Below, in pieces: positions 35,632 through 45,311 of a stretch of 64,000 nt of DNA (its first letter is position 1; each line of letters starts with the position of its first letter). Where the stretch lies: contig JADKKH010000004.1 of NCBI GenBank assembly GCA_016720585.1, positions 62,001-126,000 on the forward strand. The letters run 5' to 3'. The notes under the pieces are model-generated. The model saw only the letters and a list, made by a program, of their open reading frames with translations, was not told the DNA's origin and searched no databases. This DNA comes from Chitinophagaceae bacterium. GTDB lineage: Bacteria; Bacteroidota; Bacteroidia; Chitinophagales; Chitinophagaceae. Position numbers and translations under genes: made by a program.

Positions 35632-35817
35632 ATTCTTTGCTATTAACTAACCATTGAAAATACAGTTTTCCTTCCATAAGCTCAACAGGTGAATGCCTTT
35701 CCGGCAGTCCCGATCGAATTCAAAGAGGTGAATTTTTATCTCCCGGTGACATCCGTTGAAAGGGAACTGGTAAAGGGCACACCATAGTTGGTAAATCCTC
35801 TTTAACTTCATTCAATT

Positions 35818-36609
35818 ATGTTGATCATTTTCCAGGTATTATTTGTTTTTGCGTGGATTGTTATAATTACGCTGATCGTCTATAAAAGAAGGACTGAAGA
35901 AAGCATTCCCCTTCCCGAGAATTACCAGGAGTTGCTGACTGATTATGTCCAATTTTACCGGCAACTTGATGAGGAAGCCAAAGAGAAATTTGAAAAAAGA
36001 ATTGAGCATTTTCTATCTGCTGTAAAAATAACCGGGGTAAATGCTGTTGTTGAAGACCTGGACCGGCTTTTAATTGCATCCGGTGCCATTATTCCCGTTT
36101 TTGCAATTCCCGACTGGCAGTATATAAACCTGCATGAGGTTTTGTTATATCCCGGGGCATTCAATGAAGATTTTGACCAGGCAGGTTCGGATCGCCCCAT
36201 TGCCGGCATGGTGGGTACCGGCGCTATGCAACACGTAATGATCATTACCAAATGGCAATTGCGACAGGGCTTTATTAATAACCAGGATGCCCATAATACA
36301 GCTATTCATGAGTTTGTGCACCTGATCGATAAAATGGATGGAACCTTTGATGGTGTTCCGGAAATAATTTTAGAGCGGAAATATGTAGAGCGCTGGAAGC
36401 AGATCATGGACTCAACTATTTCACGAATGAAAAACCATGGATCGGATATTGATATGTACGGCGCCACAAATCCAACAGAATTTTTTGCTGTGGTTTCAGA
36501 ATATTTTTTGAACAACCCGGTTTATTAGAAACCAATCATCCGGAGTTGTATGAAATGCTGGAACGGATATATAAACGGGGAGATGAGCCTAAAGTCTCAA
36601 ATTTTGTAG
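35818..36609 (+). CDS. mtfA: MtfA (M90) zinc peptidase, with two compensating frame errors
   Basis: An N-terminal helix and a catalytic HEFVH (residues 164-168, AIHEFVHLIDKMDG) match MtfA, which cleaves C-terminal aminopeptidase-type substrates and binds Mlc in E. coli. The frame stops at 36528 after EYFLNNPVY. Adding one T to the run at 36504-36509 gives the expected EYFFEQPGLLETNHPELYEML, and dropping one G from a GGGG run near 36576 gives a stop at 36609, total 264 codons, the family length. I therefore read one intact gene with two homopolymer errors. Confidence 0.7.
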
Positions 36610-36879
36610 GGTTGTTGCTAGAGATACTTCGACTTTTCGAATATTCAGATAATTATTGGGACAGTAACGACCAAGCCTGGTTGTTTTTTAAGGTTCAGCT
36701 GCGATGGCTGAAGAAATTTTTCTTGTACTTAATTAGATTTTATGCTCCCGTTTTTTCCATAAACGGTATTCCCTTCCTGAATAAGAAGAATTAATTTCAA
36801 TTACGATTTACGGTTAAATAAATTCAATCAAAATTTTTATTTCAAAAAATCAGCTATAGAAAAATATATTTAAATTACT

Positions 36880-37522
36880 GATGACAGGCTACTTATTTTT
36901 TCTTGTAACTCAGCCTTTTCTCAAATTACTGGTGTGATTGACCTGCACAAACTGGTTAATACCAACGGAATTGAGGGTATATAACAGGGCGCTCGGTCTT
37001 ATTAATGAAGAATCTCATTTGGGGATCAGTTTAAGCAAAGACCTGGGTGAAGGGATTGCCTGGATAAAAGGGGTTGAATTTTCTGAGGGAATCATAGAGT
37101 TTGATGTCCGGGGAGAAGATGTAAAACAACACAGTTTTGTTGGAATGGCTTTTCATGCCAAAGACCATGATACGTTTGATGCGATTTACCTTCGTCCGTT
37201 TCAGTTCCAGGAGCCGGATGAAATTTTAAGGAGTCACGGCATTCAATATATATCCTTACCGGACTTTACCTGGAGAATTTTGCGGGAGAAATTCCCTGAT
37301 AAATATGAGCATGCAGTAATACCGGCTCCTGATCCCAATGATTGGGTCCACGTACGCATAATAATAAAAGGGTCTGTCATCACGACCTATATTAATGACA
37401 ATCAGGAGCCCTGCCTGGTCGTGGAAAAATTAACAGCACTTACTATTGGCGGTATCGGGTTTTATGTAGCAGATACTTCGGGTGGAGATTTTGCAAACCT
37501 TACCATTACTAAAACCAAATGA
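36880..37522 (+). pseudogene. Secreted lectin-like (concanavalin-type) protein, frame-broken
   Basis: The longest open piece, 36938-37522, encodes ~180 residues of a probable beta-sandwich (EFSEGIIEFDVRGEDV, FVGMAFHAKDHDT, DWVHVRIIIKGSVI, YINDNQEPCLVVEKL), like the DUF1080/LamG-type glycan-binding proteins of Bacteroidota. The correct N-terminus, a signal ending in IFSCNSAFSQ and ITGVIDLHKLVNTNGIE, lies in another frame just upstream. Removing a G from GAGGGT near 36976 joins them as GIEVYNRAL, and a further indel near 36885 links it to an ATG. These are the same kind of one-base errors as in neighbouring genes. Confidence 0.6.
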
Positions 37523-37592
37523 ATCACTAAAGAAATAGGCCGCAGTGGGTATTAATTCTCCGGCTACCACGACGTGAGTTTCTTAAATCCGG

Positions 37593-37958
37593 TTATTCGG
37601 TTTTCTTTTTTTGTAATAAATAATGATAAATATTCTGATTGGAGAGTGTTAATGCATAGGCCTGAACGAACTCATAACCATTTTTTGTCATAAAGTTCAA
37701 AGCGTCTATCATTGAATTAAAAACCATATTCTTGCCATTCACGTCTTTCACCCGGGTATCCTTATCAGAACTGAATAATTTGTTTTCCTGGCCAAAATCA
37801 ATTTCAATGGTAAGCTTATTACTTAGAAGTCTGGATGTGCCTACGATCTGCACATAATTTACGTCAATATCCCTGATGGGGATATCATTTACGGTTTGTG
37901 AGTCGGCATTAACAGCTCCCAGCAAAGCAAGGATAGAAACAAATAGGATCTTTTTCAT
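37593..37958 (-). CDS. Hypothetical secreted protein
   Basis: 121 residues with a signal peptide (MKKILFVSILALLGAVNA, cleavage likely before DSQ). The mature part is a small alpha/beta domain (IRDIDVNYVQIVGTSRLL, NKLTIEIDFGQE, then ALNFMTKNGYEFVQAYAL). No known catalytic motif. Frame is intact, unlike its neighbours. It stands alone on the minus strand between two broken genes. Confidence 0.65.
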   Translation of the reverse strand: MKKILFVSILALLGAVNADSQTVNDIPIRDIDVNYVQIVGTSRLLSNKLTIEIDFGQENKLFSSDKDTRVKDVNGKNMVFNSMIDALNFMTKNGYEFVQAYALTLSNQNIYHYLLQKKKTE

Positions 37959-38031
37959 TGGTTTTTGTTTTAATAAATGTAAGGAAGAAATTTATGTGGT
38001 TGATATAATAAATAGTGAAAGTTCCCTTTTA

Positions 38032-39012
38032 TTATACCTTATGGTCCTTTATGTTGATGATAATTTTCCCTTTTATTTTTCCTTCGCTAAAATATTGAAA
38101 AGCAGCAGGAACTTCCTTTAACGGATAGCTCTTGTCAATAACAGGTATCAGTTTGCCCTCTTCAAATAAAAGGTTGAGGTATTCAAGGTCTTTTCTAGTT
38201 GGCCTATATCCCATCAACCCTAATTTTTTGTTGCTGAATCTTGAAAGAATCGGCCAAATGAATATGAATTGTAATAAAAGGCCACCCATTGAACCGCCAA
38301 TCATCGCAAATATGCCGCGGGGCTTTAGGGCCCGTTTATAATCAGCAACAGAGCGGTATGCAATGACATCCAGAATCCGGTCAGCGCTTACCATTCCTGG
38401 TATAATCCTCTTTTGTGTAATCGATAAAATAATCGGCACCTAATGAACGGAGCATTTCAAATTTTTCTGCCTTGTCCACACAGGTTACCTCTGCCCCCAA
38501 TAATTTCGCATATTGTAAGGCTATAGTACCCACGCCGCCACCAGCACCATTGATTAAGATTTCATCGCCGGGCTTTATGGTTCCCTTATAGCGAAGGCCC
38601 TGCAGAGCCAGAAGACCAGCCTGTGGCAAGAAGCCGCCTGTTCAAAAGTCATGGCGGGAGATTTTTGCTAAAAGTTTTCCGGGACTGCCACATATTCTGC
38701 GAATCCGCCAAAGCCACTACCGGCTATATCGCCAAAAACTTCATCACCGGGTATAAAATCTTTGACATTACTGCCAATGGCTTCCACCTTTCCGGCAATA
38801 TCGGCCCCTAATATTTTATGCCTGGGTTTAAACAGACCGCCAATAATCCGAACGACGAAAGGCTTTCCCTTCACCAGATCCCAGTCCCATGAATTTACAG
38901 ATGCCGCATAAATTTTTACCAATACTTCATGCTCTTTTGGAGTTGGTTTATCAACTTTTTCAGATGAAGTACGGCTGGGGAGCCATATTTTGTATAAACA
39001 ACTAGCTTTCAT
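38032..39012 (-). pseudogene. Zinc-type NAD(P)-dependent alcohol dehydrogenase, frame-broken
   Basis: Three in-order pieces: 39012-38668 (groES-like, EVLVKIYAASVNSWDWDLVKG, IAGKVEAIGSNVKDF), 38629-38381 (NAD-binding, GAGGGVGTIALQYAKLLGAEVT) and 38439-38032 (C-terminal). The full span, 327 codons, equals the length of quinone-oxidoreductase-like MDR enzymes. Joints need single-base changes around 38655 (T-run), 38645 (CCC) and 38635 (TT to TTT), all homopolymer-type, and one near 38405. I see no point-mutation stops. Likely an intact gene with sequence errors. Confidence 0.7.
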
Positions 39013-39114
39013 TTGATATTAATTGATACAGTAGCTATGGCCATAAAATAAATTAGCTGCCTGGCATTTAAAATCATAATCCTTACTTCGTGGTTGGGGG
39101 AAGAAAACAGAAAA

Positions 39115-39342
39115 TTAAACGGGTTTCTTCGGCTGTAAATCAAAAGCTACGGCTTCATGTTGAAAATGCCCATTATGTGAACCATCACAAAATGGTTTAT
39201 TTTTTGAAAGACCGCAACGGCAAAAAGATACAATTTCTCTGCCTTGTAAATTATATACACCACCATTTCTATCCACTACTTCAACATCGCCTTCCACTTT
39301 TAAAGACCCGTTATTATTAACGGTGATTTTTGTTTTTGACAT
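39115..39342 (-). CDS. CDGSH-type iron-sulfur protein
   Basis: 75 residues from the ATG at 39342. Residues ~41-56 carry the CDGSH signature, CRCGLSKNKPFCDGSH, whose three Cys and one His bind a [2Fe-2S] cluster. An upstream in-frame ATG would add 18 Asn/Lys-rich residues without homology. Such single-domain proteins transfer electrons or clusters; function in bacteria is unclear. It is intact. Confidence 0.85.
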   Translation of the reverse strand: MSKTKITVNNNGSLKVEGDVEVVDRNGGVYNLQGREIVSFCRCGLSKNKPFCDGSHNGHFQHEAVAFDLQPKKPV

Positions 39343-39587
39343 ATTATTTTTTAATTTATTTACAAAGCGCAATTTATTGCAATTAAAATTATGCAACCGG
39401 CTTTATTATTTCTAATATCGTGCCTTGCGAAATTGTACTGATTTCTTTTTCTTTTCAGGACAGGTAGGAATATCAACCTTGTACAATAGTAACCCAAATG
39501 GTCTTTTACGGATTATTCTTATTGGAATAGAGCAATTCTTGGGTTTTTTGATTAATGAAACAAAACCCCGGATCATGGCGCATTCTA

Positions 39588-42035
39588 TTAAAACTCAATA
39601 ATAAATCCTATTGTTGGCGTTACAAACGGATCATCGTTTTTTACCCTTGTTGGTATGGCATTACTGCCATCGGCTTTAATGGATAACCCATCTGTTGTTT
39701 CAAATGCGGTATTGGCTGCATTTCTTTTAAAGGTATATTCGGGTATTGCAGGGTTTTTTGCCACATACCAGTTGGAGACATCCAAAAACAGATCGATGGT
39801 TGTTTTCCTGAAGTTCCATTTTTTATCTATACGTACATCGCTGCTGTTGAACCCTCCAAGATGATTGGCATTCAATTGTGAGAAATTTAAAGTACCCACA
39901 CCCTGCGACAAGTAATTTAATCTTGATAGGGTTTCATCAAACGGTGTAAAAGGCGCGCCTCCCTGATAACGGAATTTTAAACCAAGCTCCCAGTTACGGG
40001 GAAATTTATACCCCCACGTAACACTTAGCAAATGCTGATTATCCCAGCTGCTGGCAATAAATTTGGCATCTCGGCCTGAATAAAGACTCCTGTAAAAGGT
40101 GTAAGACAGAATGCCAAAAAATCTCTTCGTGAGTTTTTTTTGGGCAAAAAATTCAAACCCATATGCTTTCCCTTTACCAGTGGTAGTCACGGCTTCGTTT
40201 CCAAGCAATGTAAAATCTGTACCAAGGTTTGCTAATGAAATGCCATGGCGGTTTGAAACAGGCACACGGCTGTATTTTTTATAAAACCCTTCAAGCGTAA
40301 AACGTAACCCATCATTGGGCAAATATTCTAACCCGGTTGTGTAGTGATTGCTGCGCTGATACCTGGCATTTTTATTTACCAGCACATTAGCGTTATCCGC
40401 AAACCCAAGGATGGTATATGGCGGCATTTTATAGTAGATGCCTGCAGATGAATTCCAGGTCCATTTATCTGCCAGCACATAGCTTAAAGAAATGCGTGGC
40501 GATAAAGTTTGTAAACCATTCATGCCATCTGTTGTAAATGTATTCATATCGGTACGAATACCTGCGCTGATTCCAAGGCGATTTGCAGCAAAACGTTTAC
40601 CTGCCTGTACAAAAGCACCCAGTCTTAAAAAATTTTTTAACGGGCTTTTGAAATTGACATTTACAGCCGGTTGTACAATGACGCCACCGCCATCACGAAT
40701 TTCTTTGCGGATAACACTAAACGTCGTGTTGGAATAATCCGCTAATTGAGCGGAAGCACCATACGCCATCTTCCAGCCATTGCGGTTTTTATTTACATCA
40801 AACCTTAGTTTCGTTTCTTTTTCGGCACTTACAATATCCAGCGATTTGTTGGCAGCTGTTGGGTTTTGATTGTCCTCATATTTTTCAATATCATTATTAA
40901 AATCAGTCCGGCTCAATGCCAGGTTCCAAAACCCATTCGTGATATTTCTTTTTAAGGAGGCTCCGATAGTATAGTTCCATTGATTGACTAAAACATTAGA
41001 GTTGATGGTATATAATTTTTCAGGAGTGGCTTCTTTAGGTGCTTCAAAACGGAATTCATCAATAGCGCCGATGCCCAGGAAAGTAAGTGTTGTTTTTTTA
41101 TTGATCTGGTGTGTAATTTTTGTTTGAAAGTCCCAGAAATTGGGACGGATAGGTAAATCAAGCGCCTTAAACAATAACTGCAGGTAAGAACGCCGTGCCG
41201 ATGCCAGGAAAGTAGTTTTCTTGTTTTTTGACAAAGGGCCTTCCACTGTTAATGCTGCTTCAGTAGCACTCAACCTGATATTGCCCTGGAATTGATTTGG
41301 GTTACCATTTTTTTGCTTGAACTGAAATACAGAACTCAGTGCATTGTCATAGCGGGCATCAAAAGCAGATGAACTCAGCTTTACATCTTCAATAAAACTT
41401 ACGTTTAAAATGCCCTGTGGTCCGCCGCTGCTGCCCTGTGTTTGAAAATGGTTAATCACGGGCACTTCAATACCATCTAAATAAAATACATTTTCATTAG
41501 GTGCGCCACCCCGGATAATAATATCGTTCCTGAAATTGCCGCCTTGCTGGCCACCACCTACACCGGGCAGGGTTTGTATGACTTTGCTGATGTCGAAATT
41601 ACCACCGGGATTGCTTTTTATTTCTTCGCTTGTTAACCGTTGGACACTCAGGGGCGTTTCTAAGGTAGCTGCCCGTACAGTTCTTTTGTTTGCTTTGATG
41701 ACTACCTCGGTCAACGAAGTGATACTCTGTTCAAGTTCGACAGAGTAGTTATTTTCATTTCCGCTAGTAATAACAATATTATAGATGGTAACTGTTTTAT
41801 AACCCACTTTGCTGATTTCGAGATTGTAGCTTTTTACCGGGATGCCGGCGATCCTGAATTTGCCCGAACTATCTGCAATGGCTCCTTTTGCAGAACCATC
41901 CAGTTTTATGGATGCACCTTCAAGGGGTTTTTGTGTGGTTTTATCCACTACAAAACCTGTAATGCTACCTGTATTTTGAGCATTAGAAATCTGAAAAACA
42001 CACAAAACCAGGGATATAAGTAAATTCCGTTTCAT
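39588..42035 (-). CDS. TonB-dependent outer-membrane receptor
   Basis: 815 residues from the ATG at 42035 (MKRNLLISLVLCVFQISNAQ signal peptide). A carboxypeptidase-regulatory-like domain (residues ~22-110, GSITGFVVDKTTQKPLEGA), a plug domain (VIQTLPGVGGGQQGGNF) and a long beta-barrel follow. It lacks a SusD partner, which argues against a polysaccharide-utilisation system and for a siderophore, cofactor or metal substrate. The gene is intact over 2.4 kb despite the broken neighbours. An upstream ATG at 42104 would give a 23-residue leader and is rejected. Confidence 0.92.
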   Translation of the reverse strand: MKRNLLISLVLCVFQISNAQNTGSITGFVVDKTTQKPLEGASIKLDGSAKGAIADSSGKFRIAGIPVKSYNLEISKVGYKTVTIYNIVITSGNENNYSVELEQSITSLTEVVIKANKRTVRAATLETPLSVQRLTSEEIKSNPGGNFDISKVIQTLPGVGGGQQGGNFRNDIIIRGGAPNENVFYLDGIEVPVINHFQTQGSSGGPQGILNVSFIEDVKLSSSAFDARYDNALSSVFQFKQKNGNPNQFQGNIRLSATEAALTVEGPLSKNKKTTFLASARRSYLQLLFKALDLPIRPNFWDFQTKITHQINKKTTLTFLGIGAIDEFRFEAPKEATPEKLYTINSNVLVNQWNYTIGASLKRNITNGFWNLALSRTDFNNDIEKYEDNQNPTAANKSLDIVSAEKETKLRFDVNKNRNGWKMAYGASAQLADYSNTTFSVIRKEIRDGGGVIVQPAVNVNFKSPLKNFLRLGAFVQAGKRFAANRLGISAGIRTDMNTFTTDGMNGLQTLSPRISLSYVLADKWTWNSSAGIYYKMPPYTILGFADNANVLVNKNARYQRSNHYTTGLEYLPNDGLRFTLEGFYKKYSRVPVSNRHGISLANLGTDFTLLGNEAVTTTGKGKAYGFEFFAQKKLTKRFFGILSYTFYRSLYSGRDAKFIASSWDNQHLLSVTWGYKFPRNWELGLKFRYQGGAPFTPFDETLSRLNYLSQGVGTLNFSQLNANHLGGFNSSDVRIDKKWNFRKTTIDLFLDVSNWYVAKNPAIPEYTFKRNAANTAFETTDGLSIKADGSNAIPTRVKNDDPFVTPTIGFIIEF

Positions 42036-42128
42036 TTTTATTATTTGAAAATTGTTTGATACTGCATCTTTCAAAAAGAACGCTTTTGGGGACAAAAAGT
42101 TCATTTTTGTTTAAAGTAATTTACGCCG

Positions 42129-42154
42129 TGGTTGGTGTTTTCCTCCACCAACCA
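42129..42154. repeat. Perfect 9-bp hairpin in the 407-base spacer upstream of the TonB receptor
   Basis: TGGTTGGTG pairs with CACCAACCA over an 8-base loop. It lies 94 bases before the receptor ATG in a 407-base spacer (42036-42442). I see nothing else in that spacer: no promoter consensus, no frame. It could be a transcript leader hairpin or a small terminator. No T-run follows on either strand. Confidence 0.5.
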
Positions 42155-42442
42155 TTTGTCTGGAGTTTATCCCGTAAATGTGAAAGAGATCCCCCAGTTA
42201 TCCACACCGGTATGATAAAATAAAGAGATGAATAGTTGTATTGCTCAGGTAGTATTGCAAATACCTGTTCTCACCGGATTGCAATGTATATAACTCAGTT
42301 TTTACTGGTATACTAAGTTTACGGAACACCGGCCACGGGGGATACTTTTTTTGTGAAAACCAATTGCTTTGAATATTAAAAACAACGGGGGTACACAAGA
42401 ATATCTAATTTTATTGTTTTTTAGTTTTAAAATATATATTTT

Positions 42443-42858
42443 ATGAATATAATCCTGTATCTGCTGTTAGCTCAAATTGCTAACGGGAAAATTTCACCGG
42501 AACATCCCGTGCAACGGATGGAGATAGAAATAGTACATGAATTATTTCGTCTGGCGAAATGAACACAAAGCTGATTCGGCTGAACAGTATTTTGCTGATA
42601 CCGTACGGGTATATATGAAATATATAAAAAATGTTTCAAAGAGAACTGATCACCCGGAGTGATAGAGATTTCTTGAAGGCCCACCCAAAAACAAATTTGA
42701 AATGACAGCCCCGGTAAAAGATTACAACCAGGGCCGGCATTACTTACGCCATTGTTTTTGGTAAAGAATATCTTGACGGAGTTGCTTTTCAATATGAAAG
42801 AATTGAAATATCATTTGACCAGAATAAAAAATATATTCCTTCAGAGGCTTTAAGTTGA
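42443..42858 (+). pseudogene. Small NTF2/SnoaL-like protein, multiply frame-broken
   Basis: An ATG at 42443 gives MNIILYLLLAQIANGKIS... QRMEIEIVHELFRL, then successive frames continue a coherent sequence: WRNEHKADSAEQYFADTVRVY, LITRSDRDFLKAHPKNKF-like, FEMTAPVK, GITYAIVFGKEYLDGVAFQY and EISFDQNKKYIPSEAL. At least five one-base shifts in about 415 bases are needed. The order and the AD(V/T) core resemble NTF2-like (SnoaL) proteins, but the call is tentative. Either a decaying gene or an unpolished stretch. Confidence 0.5.
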
Positions 42859-42945
42859 AGTAAGGAAGATAACAATAGCCAAAGTTTTTTCCCTTAATAC
42901 CTTCCAGAGCGGATTATGCGGTGCTTCGCAATGACAGGGATGCCT

Positions 42946-42953
42946 TACCTTTG
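42946..42953 (+). promoter_or_regulatory. -7 box (TACCTTTG) upstream of prfC
   Basis: TACCTTTG fits TANNTTTG. The box ends 63 bases before the prfC ATG. A TTCG 17 bases upstream is a poor -33 match. Confidence 0.35.
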
Positions 42954-43016
42954 CCGCCTTTAACGAATATTCGATTACAAACAATCTAATACTCCGCCGG
43001 TTGGTGGAACAGGGGT

Positions 43017-44603
43017 ATGAAATATCACAACGAAATAGAACGCCGCAAGACATTTGCCATTATCTCTCACCCGGATGCGGGAAAAACAACACTCACGGAA
43101 AAGTTTCTGCTGTTTGGAGGCGCTATACAGGTAGCGGGGGCTGTTAAGAGCAATAAGATAAAGAAACATGCTACCAGCGACTTTATGGAGATTGAACGGC
43201 AACGGGGTATATCGGTGGCCACCTCGGTGATGAGTTTTGAATACAACAAAGTACTGATAAACCTGCTGGATACTCCCGGTCACAAGGATTTTGCAGAAGA
43301 TACCTACCGCACCCTGACTGCCGTGGATAGTGTGATCCTCGTGATAGATAGTGTGAACGGGGTGGAAGCACAGACCCGCCGCCTGATGGAAGTGTGCCGC
43401 ATGCGGGATACCCCGGTGATCGTGTTCGTAAACAAAATGGACCGGGATGGTAAGAACCGTTTTGACCTGCTGGAAGAAATAGAAAAAGAATTATCCCTGA
43501 GTCTGCACCCAATGACATGGCCCATCAACAGCGGCAAAGAATTTAAAGGCGTTTATAACCTGCACGATAAAAATTTAGTGTTGTTTACTGCCGGTACCAA
43601 AGCGGCCGATGAAAATGTGATCACGGTCTCCGATCTGAGTGATGCCGTGGTGAATGATAAACTGGGAGAGAAAGATGCCAACCAGCTTCGGGAAGATGTG
43701 GAACTGGTGGATGGGGTGCATGGTGAATTGAGAATACAAGACTACCTCGATGGTAAAGTAGCGCCGGTATTTTTTTGGATCAGCCATCAACAATTTTGGT
43801 GTAAAAGAAATGCTGGATACGTTTATCCGCATAGCCCCACACCCCCGCAGTCGGGAGACGACGGTGCGCCCCGTAGATGTGGAAGAAGATAAAATGAGCG
43901 GCTTTGTTTTTAAGATACATGCCAATCTGGACCCGAAGCACCGTGACAGGATCGCTTTCTTCCGGGTCTGCTCTGGTAAGTTTGAGCGTAACAAATATTT
44001 TCATCATGTGCGACTGGATAAAGATGTCCGTTTCAGCGCCCCGTATAGTTTTATGGCACGGGAGAAAAGCGTGATTGAAGATGCGTATGCCGGTGATGTG
44101 GTGGGTTTGTTTGATACGGGTAATTTCAAAATTGGTGATACACTGACAGAAGGGGAGAATTTTTTCTTTACAGGTATTCCTTCTTTTTCACCAGAGATTT
44201 TTAAGGAAGTAGTGAACAAAGACCCGATGAAGACGAAGCAATTAGAAAAAGGTTTATTGCAATTAACAGACGAAGGAGTGGCGCAGCTCTTTACCCAGTT
44301 TGGCGGCACCAAAAAAATAATTGGCTGTGTGGGTGAGCTTCAGTTTGAAGTGATCCAATACCGTTTGCTGCATGAGTATGGGGCATCGGTAGTATTTAAC
44401 TCATTGCCATTTTATAAAGCCTGCTGGATCACCAGCAAGGATGAAAAAACTGCTGGAATTTTCAAGATTCAAGCAGGCGAATATTGCCGAGGATAAAGGA
44501 TGGTCATATGGTGTACCTGGCGCAGAGTGAGTGGTTTTTGAATACGGAGCGAACGAATAACCCGGAGATAGGGTTTCATTTTACAAGTGAAATACATAAA
44601 TAA
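43017..44603 (+). pseudogene. prfC: Peptide chain release factor 3, interrupted by three +1 indels
   Basis: The ATG at 43017 gives RRKTFAIISHPDAGKTTLTE, the RF3 P-loop. The frame then runs off near 43776 where PVFF should continue as GSAINNFGVKEM; removing one T of the T7 run restores it. A second correction in GAAAAAACTG (44448-44453, A6) restores LLEFSRFKQANIAEDK, and a third in GATAAAGGATG near 44492 restores DGHMVYLAQSEWFLNTER and the end at 44603. With all three corrected the gene is 528 codons, the RF3 length. No stop mutations are seen. I infer an intact translational GTPase with base-call errors. Confidence 0.8.
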
Positions 44604-44634
44604 GGCCCCCTAAATCCCCACAAGGGGGACTTTT
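44602..44634 (-). repeat. REP-like element, first arm of a REPIN-like pair
   Basis: AAGGCCCCCTAAATCCCC-type sequence immediately after the prfC stop. Its reverse complement matches the element at 44736-44771 (AAG-CCCC-CTTGTG-GGGG-TTT-GGGG-CTT pattern), so the two are inverted copies 101 bases apart. Confidence 0.65.
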
Positions 44635-44735
44635 ATAGTCTGAGAGTGTTAGCTATCTTACTGGCTTGAAAAGCTAAATGAATAATGAAATTAACAACCC
44701 TTGTTATATTCAGTATTTATAAATTATAAACGACC

Positions 44736-44771
44736 TAAAGCCCCTCCTTGTGAGGGGTTTGGGGAGGCTTC
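44736..44771 (+). repeat. REP-like element, second arm of the REPIN-like pair
   Basis: TAAAGCCCCTCCTTGTGAGG and on to GGGGAGGCTTC, ending 18 bases before the GNAT ATG. Internal complementary blocks (CCCCTCC/GGGGAGG) allow a hairpin. Same sequence family as 44602-44634 and 62717-62754. Confidence 0.65.
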
Positions 44772-44789
44772 AAAACCCGTAACTAAACT

Positions 44790-45311
44790 ATGGCAAGCAT
44801 TTTCGAAACCGAAAGACTGATCGTCCGCCAGTATACCAGGGCTGATTATGATAATTATTTTTCATTGCACGGGAACCCGGTGGTTATGCAATATATCCGT
44901 CCGGCGCAAACCAGGGAAGACAGTGATGCCAAGTTTGAAGAGACTATATTGAATGTGGCAGAACATTCTTTTATGGGACGTTGGGCGGTAGTTGAAAAGA
45001 GCAGTGGAAAATTTATTGGATCATTTGTGATAATTCCGATACCTGATGATATGGAGAAAACACAATTGGGTTATTCTTTTCTGCCAGAACATTGGGGTAA
45101 GGGGTTAGCTACCGAAGTGACAATGGCAGGCTTGAAATATTTTTATAACAAAACGCCGTTGTTAGAAATTTATGCAGTTACCGAAACTCCCAATGTGGCT
45201 TCACAGAAAGTATTGCTGAAAGCGGGATTTCTGCCTTTTGGAAATAAGTTTGAGAAGGAGAAGGAATTGCTGGTTTTTATTTTCCGGCGCAACGACTTCC
45301 AACAAGTATAA
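44790..45311 (+). CDS. GNAT-family N-acetyltransferase (RimJ/RimL type)
   Basis: 173 residues. TERLIVRQYTRADYDNYFSL start, the acetyl-CoA strand/helix (GYSFLPEHWGKGLATEV, about residues 90-106) and NVASQKVLLKAGF (about 135-148) are the motifs of GCN5-type acetyltransferases in the RimJ/RimL subgroup. It probably acetylates an N-terminus or a small amine. It stops 1 base before the convergent methyltransferase gene. Confidence 0.88.
   Translation: MASIFETERLIVRQYTRADYDNYFSLHGNPVVMQYIRPAQTREDSDAKFEETILNVAEHSFMGRWAVVEKSSGKFIGSFVIIPIPDDMEKTQLGYSFLPEHWGKGLATEVTMAGLKYFYNKTPLLEIYAVTETPNVASQKVLLKAGFLPFGNKFEKEKELLVFIFRRNDFQQV

Noticed and set aside
42472..42792. Minus-strand open frame of 106 codons
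   Set aside because: The plus-strand fragments give a coherent NTF2-like sequence; the minus frame has no features.
43760..44500. Programmed frameshifting in prfC
   Set aside because: Three shifts of one sign at simple runs and no known RF3 frameshift site make base errors more likely.
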